64,000 bases of DNA. It comes from Glebionis coronaria (Eukaryota > Streptophyta > Magnoliopsida > Asterales > Asteraceae). Numbering within the stretch: position 1 is the first letter of the stretch; the number at the start of each line of letters is the position of its first letter. This document shows, piece after piece, positions 1 through 12,306 of this stretch. The translations under genes and the position numbers were made by a program. The notes below the pieces were generated by a model, which did not search any database, was not told the origin of the DNA, and saw nothing but the letters and a program-made list of their open reading frames with translations. Location: assembly GCA_025667525.1 (NCBI GenBank), contig CM046877.1, forward strand, positions 32,012,255-32,076,254, in the 5' to 3' direction.

Positions 1-568
<568 letters not shown>

Positions 569-584
569 TACATTAGAACTTTTT

Positions 585-1094
585 TTATATACCGTGTAAC
601 ACTTCTTTGTTGACCACATTTGTAGTCGTTTTAGATATGTTCCCTTCCGGATCACAAACTACAACCTTCAATACTTTCTTGCTTTTCATTCTTGAAACAA
701 ATACGAATTGTTGTCCATGAGTGAATACAGGTTCTGAGGGGGCACATACCCTCTTTTGAAAGCGGTTGTCTAGGCCTCTGAAATATGAACTGTTTTTAGA
801 TGATCTTTAGCGATAAACGCTTCTCGAAAGGAGTAATTCTCAACCTCGGTATGATAACTTTCTTTCTGAAGTTTTTTCAATTAATAATTTGTGTACTAAT
901 TCCAATTCTCGTTAACTTAAAAACTTGTAGCCTTGTCCCATTATACAAACTATTAGATTAGTCAATATTTTTACAAAAGGATTATCATCAACATACCCAC
1001 TTTCAACGCTAATTTGTACTTTGAAACAACTGAGAACTTCAATCCGTTGATAAATTTTACCGAGAAAATTTATATATGACGGTGTAAATTGCAC
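585..1094 (-). pseudogene. Helitron PIF1-like helicase, C-terminal relic
   Basis: Helitron transposons encode a Rep-helicase protein, and this is the decayed end of its PIF1-like DNA helicase domain. Reading the minus strand and changing frame where needed gives, in order: a stretch with SNSLYNGTRLQVFKL (helicase motif V region), KKVIIPRLRITPFEK, and PVFTHGQQFVFVSRMKSKK (motif VI region with its conserved Ser-Arg). The tail [15 protein letters not shown] follows, with a stop at 585-587. In-frame stops interrupt it and the N-terminal helicase motifs and Rep domain are missing, so it cannot be functional. The identification is from motif order and wording typical of plant Helitron helicases. 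No matching Helitron terminus was found next to it. Confidence 0.8.
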
Positions 1095-2661
1095 TTACGT
1101 ATTGAACCTTGTTAACAAATCTTATAACAATTCTTTTTATACCACTGATCAATTAAGATGTATTGTCACAAAGTAAACACTTCTTGTAGATAAGATATAG
1201 GATTAAAGAAAATCAAATCTATCAAATACTAATAAAAAACACTAATTGTTGTAATAAGTAACATAAAGTCGTACCCACTTTAAACGGTTTAGACATATAC
1301 AGGTTTAGTTAGTGCTTTATTTATTTCTAGTTATATACTGTTTTTTCCTTTTCTTTTAAGAATATTAAATCCATTAACAATTCCACCGTTACCAGAACTC
1401 AAGAAGCGGAGATTACCATATGCAAGTGGAGCAACTACACAGGGTCTGCAGTTATGATGGGTGTCCAAATTCATACATGTCCATTAGCATTTATATGGTG
1501 TATTGAAATTTTCAAACCCATTTTATATAATACCCAACTTTTGTTAATGTGATATACTTGAAACAATCTGCTTTAGGGATGAGCTCGGTAAGAATTCTGT
1601 CTCGGCTGATACCAAATTGATGGTCCCGATTTTCTCGAGCATAAAAAGTGTGTACTAATATCGTACCGAACGGGATTTTGATGCCCGGTACCGAGAAAAG
1701 GGTAGTTATCGGGTTATACCCGTATTTAAGTAAACCATATTGATATTTGTATCAGTGACATTTGATATGGCCGAGTTTGAAATTTGTATCAGTGGCAATT
1801 GTATCTATGGGCGTTATCAGGTCGGGTTATTGGGCCGATTCGTGTTTTGGTTAGAAAAATTTAATCCGTTGCCCGATACGATAAGGAATCAGATTATCGA
1901 GGTTCAGGTGATTATTGGACATATCATATCGGGTAGGGTGCTTCGGGTTACCGGGTTGTGCATTAAATCAAACTATACGTGATTAATGTGTTGAAACTTA
2001 CGTACTCTTAGTGGACATGAACTATAACAGGAGCATAATAGCAATTATAACATAAATATCTTAACATCGTATCTTAAGACCTTTATTTAGAAGAAAAACT
2101 ATACACAATAATTTGTTCGTAGCCTCGTAAGGCTTTTACACCAGTAGGCAAGATATTAATTAGCCTTTTACTTATATATTGAACTCAGTAGGAAAGACAA
2201 ACAAAAAGTATTATAAGATGGCAATAATAACTGTCGTATCGCCCGAGCCTGATCTAATAACAATATTGAGTTATCGGGATCGGTTCAAGCCAACCCAAGA
2301 ATATTTTCAGTCTCATTTAACCCGACCCGATAAGCCTTAGTGGGTTTGGGTCAAGTCAACACGACCCTATACTGACACCCCTATCTGTATCAGTGGCATA
2401 AGTATATAAGTGTTTAAATCACATAGTTTATACTATCAACGTATATACAATTAAAGTAAAATCCATGGAAGCACCAATAGCAAGTTTGATACATCAGTTC
2501 ATGGAAGCATCAGTAACAAAAAAGATGTGTATAATAGCAAGTTTGATACATCAATTCATGGAAACACGAGTAGCAAGAAAGATGAGTGTATATCAATATT
2601 AAAAATACACCATTTGTGGAACCATATAAATAAATTATGTTTAAAATATGAGAAGAGTTAT
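1095..2661. other. Intergenic DNA, probably old repeat debris
   Basis: No supportable gene. 1577-1965 and 2230-2385 are richer in cgggt/accgg words than their surroundings, and the second ends in a gacacccct-type edge seen at the ends of some plant DNA transposons. I could not pair termini or find a target duplication. Confidence 0.4.
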
Positions 2662-3318
2662 TTTGGATACCATATTTATCTTTGATACCAAGGGACTCAT
2701 CCCCACCATCCATCTCAACCCATCTAATGGATAAAAATAAAAGTATTTAATTATTTCACTTATTTTTAGAATTTAAATATCTTTTAAACCGTTAAGCGTT
2801 AAACGAAAAAAAAAATATACCATCATGACGAGCATTTAATAAGCTTTCTACAGATATGCATTATGATATACTTTTAAAGAAAAAAAATTTCATCTTTTTT
2901 TTGTTTTTTTAAATTTGCGTAAAATATCATATATGATAATATTGTTTCATTATATATGATATTAGTGTTATGTTACAAATTATTATTGAATCATATATGA
3001 TATTGGTTTATATCATATATGATAAGTTATATCATATATGATACTACTATCATATATGATATTTAGTATCATATATGATAGATTACGGAAAAAAACGAAA
3101 AAAAAATTGTCGAAAGTATATCATATAGCATATCTGTAGAAAGATAATAATTAAATGGCCATCGTAATGGTATATTTTTTTCGTATAACGATTGACGGTT
3201 TATAAGATATTAATGTTTGAAAAAAAAGAGGGAAATATGTTTTATGTTTAATCTTATCCATTAGATTTAGATGGAGATGAGTGGTCTCTTGGTATCCAAA
3301 TAAAATTTGGTATCCAAA
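2662..3318. mobile_element. Fold-back MITE with long terminal inverted repeats
   Basis: The left arm starting tttggatacca and the right arm ending tggtatccaaa are inverted copies for roughly 200 bp. They share, in mirror order, ctaatggataa, a block around aaaccgt, ataccat and tttctacagatatgc. The loop (about 2925-3080) is packed with copies of the perfect palindrome atcatatatgat. There is no coding capacity. The long arms suggest a Mutator-like MITE, but I could not see a clean 9-bp target duplication, so the family is an inference. Confidence 0.75.
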
Positions 3319-5007
3319 TGAACTTAAATCTTAAAATATTCACAACACTCTCTTCATGCCAAGATCTTGAATAAGTAGATCTACAATGAATGAGCCAGAT
3401 TCATAAAGGTTGATCCTAGACCATACGCCGCTTGTCGACTCAAACTTGCAAACTTACAGGTAGAAATCACTAAAGCAAAGTTTTATCTCGAATAACAGTC
3501 ACGCTTTTTCTCAATTTACGGGGCCTCCTTTGCAGTTCCATTCCACACCGGGCCACTCAAATCAAAGAGACATCCTTAGCTCACATCAATTTTATTCTAA
3601 GTCAACGTCCATAGAAGTAAAGAACAAACCATCCAGCTCTCCACGACATTCACCAATCACCCCTTATGCTCCATGCTATGTATAAGATCATGTCTCAAAC
3701 ACCTCTTATACACCTGAGACAGTATATATGAAATTTTTTTATACTGTAAAATATCAAATATCAAGCAAATTTAAAAAAAACGAAAAAATATCATATATGA
3801 TAATACTGTTTCATCTTTTTTTTCGTTTTTTTAAATTTGCGTAAAATATCATATATGATAATACTATTTCATCTTATGATATACAGTAAAATATCAAATA
3901 TCAAACATAAATATCAAACTCGTGAGGTAAAAGAAAAATCAGATTGATACACACACCTAACTCCAAGTATAAGCTTGTTGAGTTATACTGTAAAATGGTG
4001 GGTAAAGGTTATTTACAGGGTCAAAATAGTTTAGACTGGATCATTCTTCCAAGTCTGTTAAAAGCCGAATCGAACAAAATAAAAAACCATGGTTTACCAC
4101 TTCATATTAGAAACACTCACATGTAATATTCACATAAGCAATCCACCATTGCCAAATCGTATTTAACTGATACGACAGTCCGAAAACACCCCTATATTCC
4201 TTTAAGAACTAAGTTTGGATAACGATAAGATGAACGGAGAAGAATCGTACCTCGTGGAAAAGAAAATCACATGCCATCAATTTGTCAGGCTAGTGAGCTT
4301 ATTGGTTGTATAATTCAAAGAAAAGAAGTTAAGAACGACTTGATTACCTCGAAAGTGGCATTGATGACCTCAATTTCAGTGTGGAGAGCCTTTGGTGGTA
4401 GCTTCATCTCCGTTATCACCAACACAGGAAAACAAATCATGCCAAAATCATATTTCTAATTGACAAACATGAAAGCAAATCAAATATTTGAGTACCTTCA
4501 TGTTCAAAAGCAAGAAATCCTTCCTAGAAACATAGAAAAGCGTAGGTTTATATAAATAGAGAATCTTCACAAAAATAACTTATCACAATCTATTTTTTCA
4601 AAATTCAAAAGCTCACTAAATCCACAAATGTAACTTTTACTAGAATTAACTTTGTAATTCAAAAAGAGCTTGTGGTGCAGCTTGTTGCTCGCTTGCCTTA
4701 TGTAATTAAACTTTTAATGTTGATGGTTTATTAAAAAAATAAACAAAACCAACATCCATCACTTAAAGAGTATTAAACGTAATTTTTAATGTCACGTCTC
4801 ATTGTCAATAACAACTTTCTGAATTTAGTTCAAAAATATTCAAAACATTTATTTAATTATTAAGACTTGCCATAATTATAATTATTTAATTTAAAATATT
4901 AATTAAATTTAAATTAGTATCATTACTTTCTATAATTATAAATTTTTTTTAAATTTGCACTAACCATCGGTTATCATCTCTAACAATTTATAAGAAAAAT
5001 ATTATAT
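3319..5007. other. Intergenic DNA with a partial MITE copy
   Basis: No gene can be supported. 3775-3905 repeats the tttttttaaatttgcg and atcatatatgat words of the MITE at 2662-3318, so it is probably a fragment of the same family. Confidence 0.5.
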
Positions 5008-5016
5008 TTATACTTT

Positions 5017-5256
5017 GGGTTTTGCTAAACAATGCCCACTGGGCAAAGTTTAACGTGCATTTATTACACAGAAATTTACCTAATTAACAAAAAAATACAT
5101 TAAATACACATTAAATGAACTTGTAAAATAGCATATTTGAACATTATTACTGATTCATTTAATGTGTATTTAATACAATTTGTGATAAATTAAGAAAGTT
5201 TGTGTGTATTAAATACACACTAAGCTCCGCCCACTGGGCAGAGTATAGCAAAACCC
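5017..5256. mobile_element. 240-bp MITE, Mutator-like type
   Basis: The ends gggttttgcta and tagcaaaaccc are inverted repeats, and the arms continue imperfectly with the palindromic word cccactgggc on both sides. The element is flanked by a perfect 9-bp direct repeat, ttatacttt, at 5008-5016 and 5257-5265. A 9-bp duplication is the signature of Mutator-superfamily insertion. It has no coding capacity. Confidence 0.88.
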
Positions 5257-5265
5257 TTATACTTT

Positions 5266-5849
5266 TTATTCACCAAATGATTTTACAAACTGACTTTTTG
5301 GGCCTGATGATGCGGCAATAGATTTATTAAACAATTCCTCCATACGTTATTTTAGGGATTGATTAAAAACAATTACCTCCATATTTCACGTGTATAGTAT
5401 TGATTTAGCTTTAATTAAGTTTTTATAAAAGTTATTTAATTAGCTGCTAATTAAAGTAAGGAACGCTCATACGTTTATTGCATTTTGAAAATTGTAATCC
5501 GAATTGTTTCTGGTTAATACTTTTGGGCTTGAGCCCATCCGGGTTGGGCATAATAATATTTTTCTGTTGTTGCAAAAAAGAAGTTAATTAAGGAAATTAA
5601 TTTATGACAATTTTAATGCTATAGCTTAGATGGGTTGTACATGTGAGTTAATTAAGGAAGTGTTTTTAATTTTGCAAGCTAAAAAATGTTGTAAATTATT
5701 TTGTTTTATTAGTTAAAATAAATACATATTACTACAAATATGATACAAAACAAAGTTTAAACCCGTTGCATAACTGTTGATTTTGAAATAATTTTTCTAA
5801 TAATTTTTAACTAATTTTACACAACTTTCTCTATCAAAACATTTTTTTT
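5266..5849. other. Intergenic DNA
   Basis: AT-rich; I see no gene or recognisable repeat. Confidence 0.4.
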
Positions 5850-5861
5850 ACCAAAAAAAAG

Positions 5862-6056
5862 TGATTCATCATATTCTAATACGTTCGATTTGGATGATAT
5901 GGATGACATCGAGTTGATTATGCAAGCTATGAAGCATGATCCTTCGTTGCAACAAAATAAAGTCAAAAGTTCACGTCGTCATCGTAATCTAATCTCGGGG
6001 TGTTTAGTTTTTGGTTTGACACCAAACAAGCCGAAAAGTAACAGGACTGAAACCTA
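5862..6056 (+). pseudogene. Possible transposase-associated coding fragment
   Basis: An open stretch reads as a Ser-rich then acidic segment (NTFDLDDMDDIELIMQAMKH), followed by a basic KSSRRHRN segment and a stop near 6058. This acidic-then-basic composition resembles the N-terminus of PIF/Harbinger transposase-like proteins of plants. There is no in-frame start and no downstream transposase domain. It is at best a fragment, and the family assignment is weak. Confidence 0.25.
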
Positions 6057-6432
6057 ATGAAACTGGATCAAAAAATTTTAATTGGTTTATGATTTGGTTT
6101 GAAACAGAACCATAGTATTTAATTCATGTTTGATTTGATTTGATTGTGGTATGACAAAAATAAAACCAAACCAAATAAAAAAATTTGAATATCTCTATAC
6201 ACATAATTTTCTTTTAATTATATAATATAGTATTTTTCGTTAGACTATATGATAGTATAGTATTAATCTTCCGGAGTCATTTTCCTAAACGAATAGAAAT
6301 TCACAGTTATGTTATAGTTTGTTGCTTGATTGTCTCGATATTTTGATTTTTGATTTAAACTAATTTTTAAAACTAAAGAATAAGTTTTATCACTGAAAAT
6401 AACAAATAGCAATTAAACTAAATATAAGCTAA

Positions 6433-6464
6433 CTAGCCTCAAGGCCCGTCCGATGGACGGGCTA
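6433..6464 (-). mobile_element. Helitron 3' terminus
   Basis: Read on the minus strand, a GC-rich hairpin (gcccgtcc ... ggacgggc) is followed after seven bases by ctag and then a host T. This is the arrangement of a Helitron 3' end: subterminal hairpin, CTRR, insertion between A and T. The body of the element should lie at higher coordinates. The 5' TC end was not identified, so the length is unknown. Confidence 0.5.
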
Positions 6465-9460
6465 GCTTTAAGAAATTTCTTCAAATAATAGCTAAAAGAT
6501 AGATAAATTCACATTATTAAATAGATCATCAAAGCTTGTAAAATATGTCATAGTCTAGCATAAAGCATAAAAAATCTATAGATAAATGTTAAAAGTTTAT
6601 GTACACTTGTTCAAAGTCACATCGGCCAATATTGACTGCACCAGCTTGAAATCTGTATCTTTATCTTCCCTTATTTGAAATCTTTCAAGTAAATAGAGGT
6701 CGGATAGTATCCCGTTTCTTGCTAAATGTTTATGACCTACAATCACAAAGGGTTCGGTTTGTCAATATCATTTTCTAGATTTAGAACATCAAAAAACGAC
6801 ATGGAGGGTTTCCTTGCACTTTTCAGATATGCTAACGGTTTTTTCATGTGGCAAGTGAGAAAGTGTGTCACATATAAGTATCATTTAAAGCTACTTTACC
6901 ATAAGTTCATATTTATATTTATAAAGAAATGTGGTATAAAGACTCATCAGGTTGAGAGAACTAAATGCAACAAACTCATTCCAAGCGCTTTTATTGTGCT
7001 TTTGAGATTTTCTGTATAATTAAAGTTTATTGTATAATTAAAGTTTATATGATTGCATATGGGATTTATAATACTTACAGATACTATCGAAATAACGAAT
7101 ATCTTTGTACGTTGTTGTTTATGCTCCATACCCCCGCTCCGACAAGGGTTTGGTATGTTGTTATATAGTACATCTTCATCATACATGAATGAGTCAAATC
7201 CTAAAAACAAAGAGTAACGAATATGCGTTACAGGCATGAACATATAATCTTTTTGCATGTTTGTCGGTTTCCAGTTGGTCTTTGTTGGTCTCCTGTTTCA
7301 AAGAAAGCCTACAATTATAAAATTACAAAGAAGGGAGTACGTTTTTTTATATTATTGCTTTTTAATCAAAATTTAGATTATCATTCTAATAAAATTGGTT
7401 GTTTAATCCTATGTAACTCAGTATTTACTGGAAAATATTCACACTGTGTAAATCTACTCATGGGTCAACCCAATTCGACGTAGTTTGACCCACACCTCGG
7501 CCATCCACTTGTTGCCTAACTTAACTTCATAAGTGAAGTTAAAAATTTAATCGCTCACTTATGACAATGCATCGGCTCAAAGTTTATGTCATAAAATCCC
7601 TATTACTTTAATCGTGACCCATTGAACTAAGAGCATACGTCAATCACTTAGCATCCTCACTAACAATAGACATTCTCAACACCAATGCTCCAATTCCACT
7701 TATTCCATTCACATCAAGCAAACACTTATGGCTTTCTATTCAAACTATCCTATAAAACCTATAAATAATAAAAAAAATTATGGTATGACAACTAACAATG
7801 CCAACTCATTCAAAACATAGCTGATGTTCTTTGTATATGTGAAACTTTAGCTAAGACAAAATAAACCAACTTAAGTTGACCTTACACAATCATTTCACCC
7901 TTAGGTACATTTTAATACATTAACTTTAGTTAAGACAAAAGACATCAACTTAATTTGATTGTAAATGATGATAAACTGTAGTGTCACCTGGTTATTCCGT
8001 GATTCTACATGTGATTACATGAAAACATTATGTAAAGTCTATAAACGATTCACACGTACAAAACAATTAAAGATATATATACCGACTCAATGCCATCTCT
8101 CATAAGTGACTTGATCTAGTAAATGGATTAACAACACCAAATGGGCTCATTGCAGATGACTATACATAGTAGAGATCACATCATTCAGTAAGTACCTACC
8201 TATATAGATATGAACAATATAAAGAGTAAATTACGGTAGTTAGCTAAGATGAAGATTTGAGTGAATTAAAAGAAAAATGCTACAATCATAGGATTATTTT
8301 ATCAATCCTAAATGACGTTTGTTTTCTTCATAAAAGCATTCTTAATTTACAACATAAAAATTCAATAGTTAACTAATAAAAAATAATAACAGTAATACAA
8401 ATCTACAAATCCACAAATCGTATAAGTCAAAAACTTATTCCTTCCAAACATTAAAGAAACTTCAAACATCTACAATTCGTATAAATAATTCGTCGAATCA
8501 TTATAGAAACCTCAAACATCTAAAACTCACATAAATCACAATGATGCCCAAACATTTGTGTGTAAGGACTCTGCAAAATCAAAACACACCAAAAATCACA
8601 TCCCACTATTATTTTGCTATTAATCATTTATGGGATTGGATTAATCGTATACCCAAAACAAAAATTATAATAATCTTTTTTTGATCTCATGAATTTGGAT
8701 CGGATTATTTTTTGAGAAATAATCAAAGTTGGGTCGGATTTATTTTTTAGTATGAATTGAAGTTGGATTGGAGGAGAAAAGATGGATATTGAAGTTATGT
8801 TTGGTAGGTATTTGATCCAAGGGCTATTAAAAAACACATTTACACATGTCAATTGATAAGGTATTTTGAAGGAGATTTTTTTGGAGAGAACCCTCCTTTA
8901 TATAAGAGGTAGATAGAACGAAGTTATGATCATTAATGACGTGAAATGATAGATAAGTGCTAAATTGAAAGGGTGGAATGCAAAAATAGACAATGAACTT
9001 TCTAAAATCCACAAATATGCCCTTGAGTCCAAACTACAAGTAATTTTGCCTCTAAATTTTCATTTCATCTTCATTTTTGCCCTTGAGTCGACTTTTTTTT
9101 ACTTTTCACGTTCTGCCGTTAACTCCAATACGTGTCTGGCACGTGAGAGTATAACCGTCATTTCCCGTTCCGCCCCATCTCCCCACCTTTCATGAGATGC
9201 AAAAAACGTCCCTGAATACTTTTCTAACCTAAAAATTCTACGATACCCCTCTAAACCTACCTTTCGGGCATGCAAAAAACGTCATCGAAACTTTGCCCCA
9301 TAAATTAATTTTCGCGCATAAACATAAACTCTTGGTTTGTTAAAGCAAAAATCGTCCCCGAAACATTATTAAACCCATTTATTCCCCGTCTTATTACAAT
9401 GTCATATTTTGATTTGGGGACCTTATTTGCACGAAGGTAAACTTTTCATCTTCTTCATTA
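6465..9460. other. Intergenic DNA, possibly Helitron body
   Basis: No gene can be supported. Short open frames (for example 6726-7019 plus) have no recognisable motif and no coding-like composition. 8890-8910 on the minus strand holds a TATA-like cttatataaagg, but no convincing coding sequence follows it. 8960-9440 repeats phrases such as gcccttgagtc and gcaaaaaacgtc, which look like degenerate repeat DNA. Confidence 0.4.
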
Positions 9461-9538
9461 CGACACTATATTAGCTTCAAACATACATATACACACAGTC
9501 ACACAGAAAGGATCAAACGCACAAACACCAATTTGAAC

Positions 9539-9912
9539 ATGGATAAGGTGAGAAAATCTGTAAACAAGTTTCACACTGGTCTAACTCCCAAGAAAATGGT
9601 TTAGAGACCTAAAAGGTGCAGCCAGCAGAATGCAATGAAAATATTGGAATTGAGAAAGAAGGTTTTGGTAGTTCAGAAGAAGGTGTAATTAATGAACATG
9701 TTATTAGGATGTTCAAGAAGTATGAAACTATGAAAAGGCTAAAATATGATGAAACAAAACCAGATTATACTTGGGATCATCAAACAAGCAGTATAACCTA
9801 TGAGTTCAGAGATCTGAATGGAGATCCTTATTACAAAGTATACAAGTTTTTTGGGCCAACAAAAGATAATCCTAATGTATATTGGAAACTTATCACAAAC
9901 ACTTATATCTAA
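9539..9912 (+). CDS. Small gene of unknown function, possibly two exons
   Basis: The main frame (9616-9912) encodes about 98 residues ending at a TAA. It has a charged middle (MFKKYETMKRLKYDETKPD) and an aromatic C-terminus. That frame has no ATG of its own and is closed by a stop immediately upstream. An ATG at 9539 followed by aag|gtgaga (donor at 9548) and an acceptor aaaag|gtg (intron end 9615) would remove a 68-base intron. This joins the exons in phase, giving about 101 residues starting MDKVQPAEC. A ctaac branch-point-like word lies in the intron, and a TATA-like actatatta lies about 75 bases before the ATG. The unspliced frame from the same ATG (MDKVRKSVNKFHTG) stops after 21 codons, although it reopens as a basic segment. 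I do not recognise the product. Confidence 0.45.
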
Positions 9913-10440
9913 AGGGAACTGTAAATGTGTTTGTGTAAATCAAATCGTTTGTAAAAGAATATGATGTTTGGTTCTAATCTTTTTTGTTATGGCAAAGTTG
10001 TAGAAGAATATGATGTTAGGTTATAATTTATGAATTCTTTGGATACAACTTTTTATTTAATTATTATTTAATTTTAATGTCTAATAAAAGACCAAAAATA
10101 AAAAATAACAACAAAGATTTTATGAATTGTAAACCTTAATTATATTATTCTAATGCTAAAAAGTAATTTTTAGAAATTTTAAAAACAAAATTACTTTTTT
10201 TATTGACTTTCTAAAAAATAGAAAAAGAAAATTCAATTAAAAATAATTTATGAAACGGAAAAATATAAAACTAGCACAGAAAAATTCTAAAAGTTAAATA
10301 ATATCTAAGAAAAATAAAAAGAATGAAAAAGCTAAACAAAATAAGCCAGAAATAGTTGAAATAAGCCACGACTTATTAAAGCTAGTGGAAATGAAAGAAG
10401 GTTTAAATAAGTGTTTGAATAAAATGGTAACAAGAAAACA
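9913..10440. other. AT-rich intergenic DNA
   Basis: No gene seen; aataaaag at about 10083 could serve as a polyadenylation signal for the preceding small gene. Confidence 0.4.
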
Positions 10441-10530
10441 AGTATAGCACACTGGCAAGGCACATACTCCCTCAATCGAGGGGTCGCGTGTTCGAAACCT
10501 AGGCTATATTTTTTTCACTTTTTTTTTGTT
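10441..10530 (+). mobile_element. SINE-like tRNA-derived sequence
   Basis: tagcacactgg matches a polymerase III A box, and cgtgttcgaaacc about 42 bases later matches a B box. Between them ccctcaatcgaggg can form an anticodon-arm-like hairpin. The unit runs into a T-rich tail (ttttttt ... tttttttttg), as some plant SINEs do. It is too degenerate to be a functional tRNA. Confidence 0.4.
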
Positions 10531-10989
10531 TTCTTTTTGGAAAAAGGCATCCCCACGGGCGTTCTGCTTATGGGGAGTCAAGAATAAGCTCAAACAAGTA
10601 ACAAATAAGCCAAAAAAATCCATAGAATAAGCCACAATTCAACAATTAAAAAAGCACATTAAAACCCTCTTGCCCGATATCTCTGAAATTAAAGACTAAC
10701 AAATCAAAAGATAGGAGACAAATTTAAAGAATTTGACTTAAATGGGTCAAAATGAAAATCATAACATAAACAAAAGATGCACGACTACAATTTCATTAGT
10801 TTTAACATAGATTGTTTAGGAATTTCCAAATTTCTTCTTAACAATTTTGTCCCATGTCGTCACAGACGTAAGCCCTAAGATGGAAGCTTTTGTATGCGAG
10901 TCTTCCCAATATGGGAAAGTCTACAATGCCAAATATAAGAAGAGTTCTTGTCTAACTTTCTCTTCTTAATAATGCTAAAAACAGAATTA

Positions 10990-12306
10990 TTATTATACTT
11001 GGATTCATTATCATGCTAGTTAATTCCAAACACACCATTCACAGGAATTGCATTAAAATAGAAAATACCATCTTTAAAAACAAAAATTCCATTATTATCA
11101 ATAGTGTGAACAAATCCAAGATTTAACAAACAAGAAAAGGAAATAACACCCCTAACAATTGAAGGTGCATAATGACAAACATTTAAAATTAGTACTAAAC
11201 CCGAAGGTAAAACTAAATTAAATGTTTCTATAGCTTCAACCGCTGCTTGTGCGCCATTGGCCACTTGCAGAACTTGTTCCCATAGGATAGCTTCCTTTCC
11301 AATTTAAATCCTTGCAGCGTATTACAAATGTTAATACCACATCCCGTATCATATACCCAGGAATTTAATCTGTATGTTAAATTAAATAATTCGATCATAA
11401 ATAAAGTACCTGAAGCTGCAGCGCTTTGCTCAGCCTTCTTCTTTATTTTCCGCAACTCATCGAGGTGAAGAGGGCAGTTCCTCTTCCAGTGACCACTTGC
11501 CTTGCAATAGTGGCAAGTATCATCCTTTTGGGATTGATTCATTTTGGCAAAGTTCTTCGGCTTTTGATAATTCGCAACTTGCTTGCTCTTATCAGCTTTA
11601 CCTTTGCCCTTCAGCTTATTCGCTTTCGGTTATGGCTTACTCACTCTACCCTTTTGTATGGTTGATACAGGAGGAGTAGAGTTAGATGCCTTGTCCTTTA
11701 ACCCCTTTTCGTAGTCAATAAGCATTACATGCAAATCATTAACTATCTTTCCCGTGCAATGCATATTATAGTTCCTAACAAAATCATTGAAGTCCTTGTT
11801 AAGGGACATATTAATCAAGTTAATCGCCATATTATGATCATAGGGTTGTCCTAGTGCAATGAGTTGTTCCATATAACCCATCATTTCCATATAATGTGCA
11901 CTAACAGACTTTTTAGGAGTTCACTTGCAGCTATGCAAAGCATCTACTAAGTCCTAGATCTCCACAGCTTGAGGCTTCTTGAACATAGTCTTGAGTTCAT
12001 CAAGCATACGCTTAGGCGAAAATAGTTCATACTTCTTTTGAAGTGGAGGGGCCATTTTCCCTAGCATTAAGCATGCCACATCAGAGTGCTTCTTAATGAT
12101 AGCAGAGTGTGTAAGCCTTTCGGCTTTAGAAGCTTCTTCAGCAAGGTCCTCCGGATACGGAGTAGACAAGATATCAATAGTACCCTCTACTCTCAAGACA
12201 ATTCTTAGTAAATGGTACCAATCATTGAAGTTAGGGCCAGTAAGTTCAGGACGATAAAAAAAACTTTGAACGCGGAACTTATAGCGTTATTGTCGGGTTG
12301 AGCCAT
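10990..12306 (-). pseudogene. Ty1/copia gag and protease relic
   Basis: The minus strand starts with an ATG at 12306 (MAQPDNNAIS) and carries the gag signature LTGPNFNDWYHLLRIVL. A T-run frameshift near 12250 separates these. Further along come RVEGTIDIL, a stop at 11954-11956, a second block MEMMGYMEQLIALGQPYDHN, the zinc knuckle CHYCKASGHWKRNC and the protease start WVYDTGCG. Several stops and frame changes break it, and integrase and reverse transcriptase are absent. It belongs with the primer site and LTR at 13824-14559, so this is a 3'-truncated copia element. Confidence 0.85.

Noticed and set aside
4270..4460. Minus-strand exon-like piece (VLVITEMKLPPKALHTEIEV followed by a gtaatc donor)
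   Set aside because: Composition is protein-like, but I recognise no family and see no neighbouring exons.
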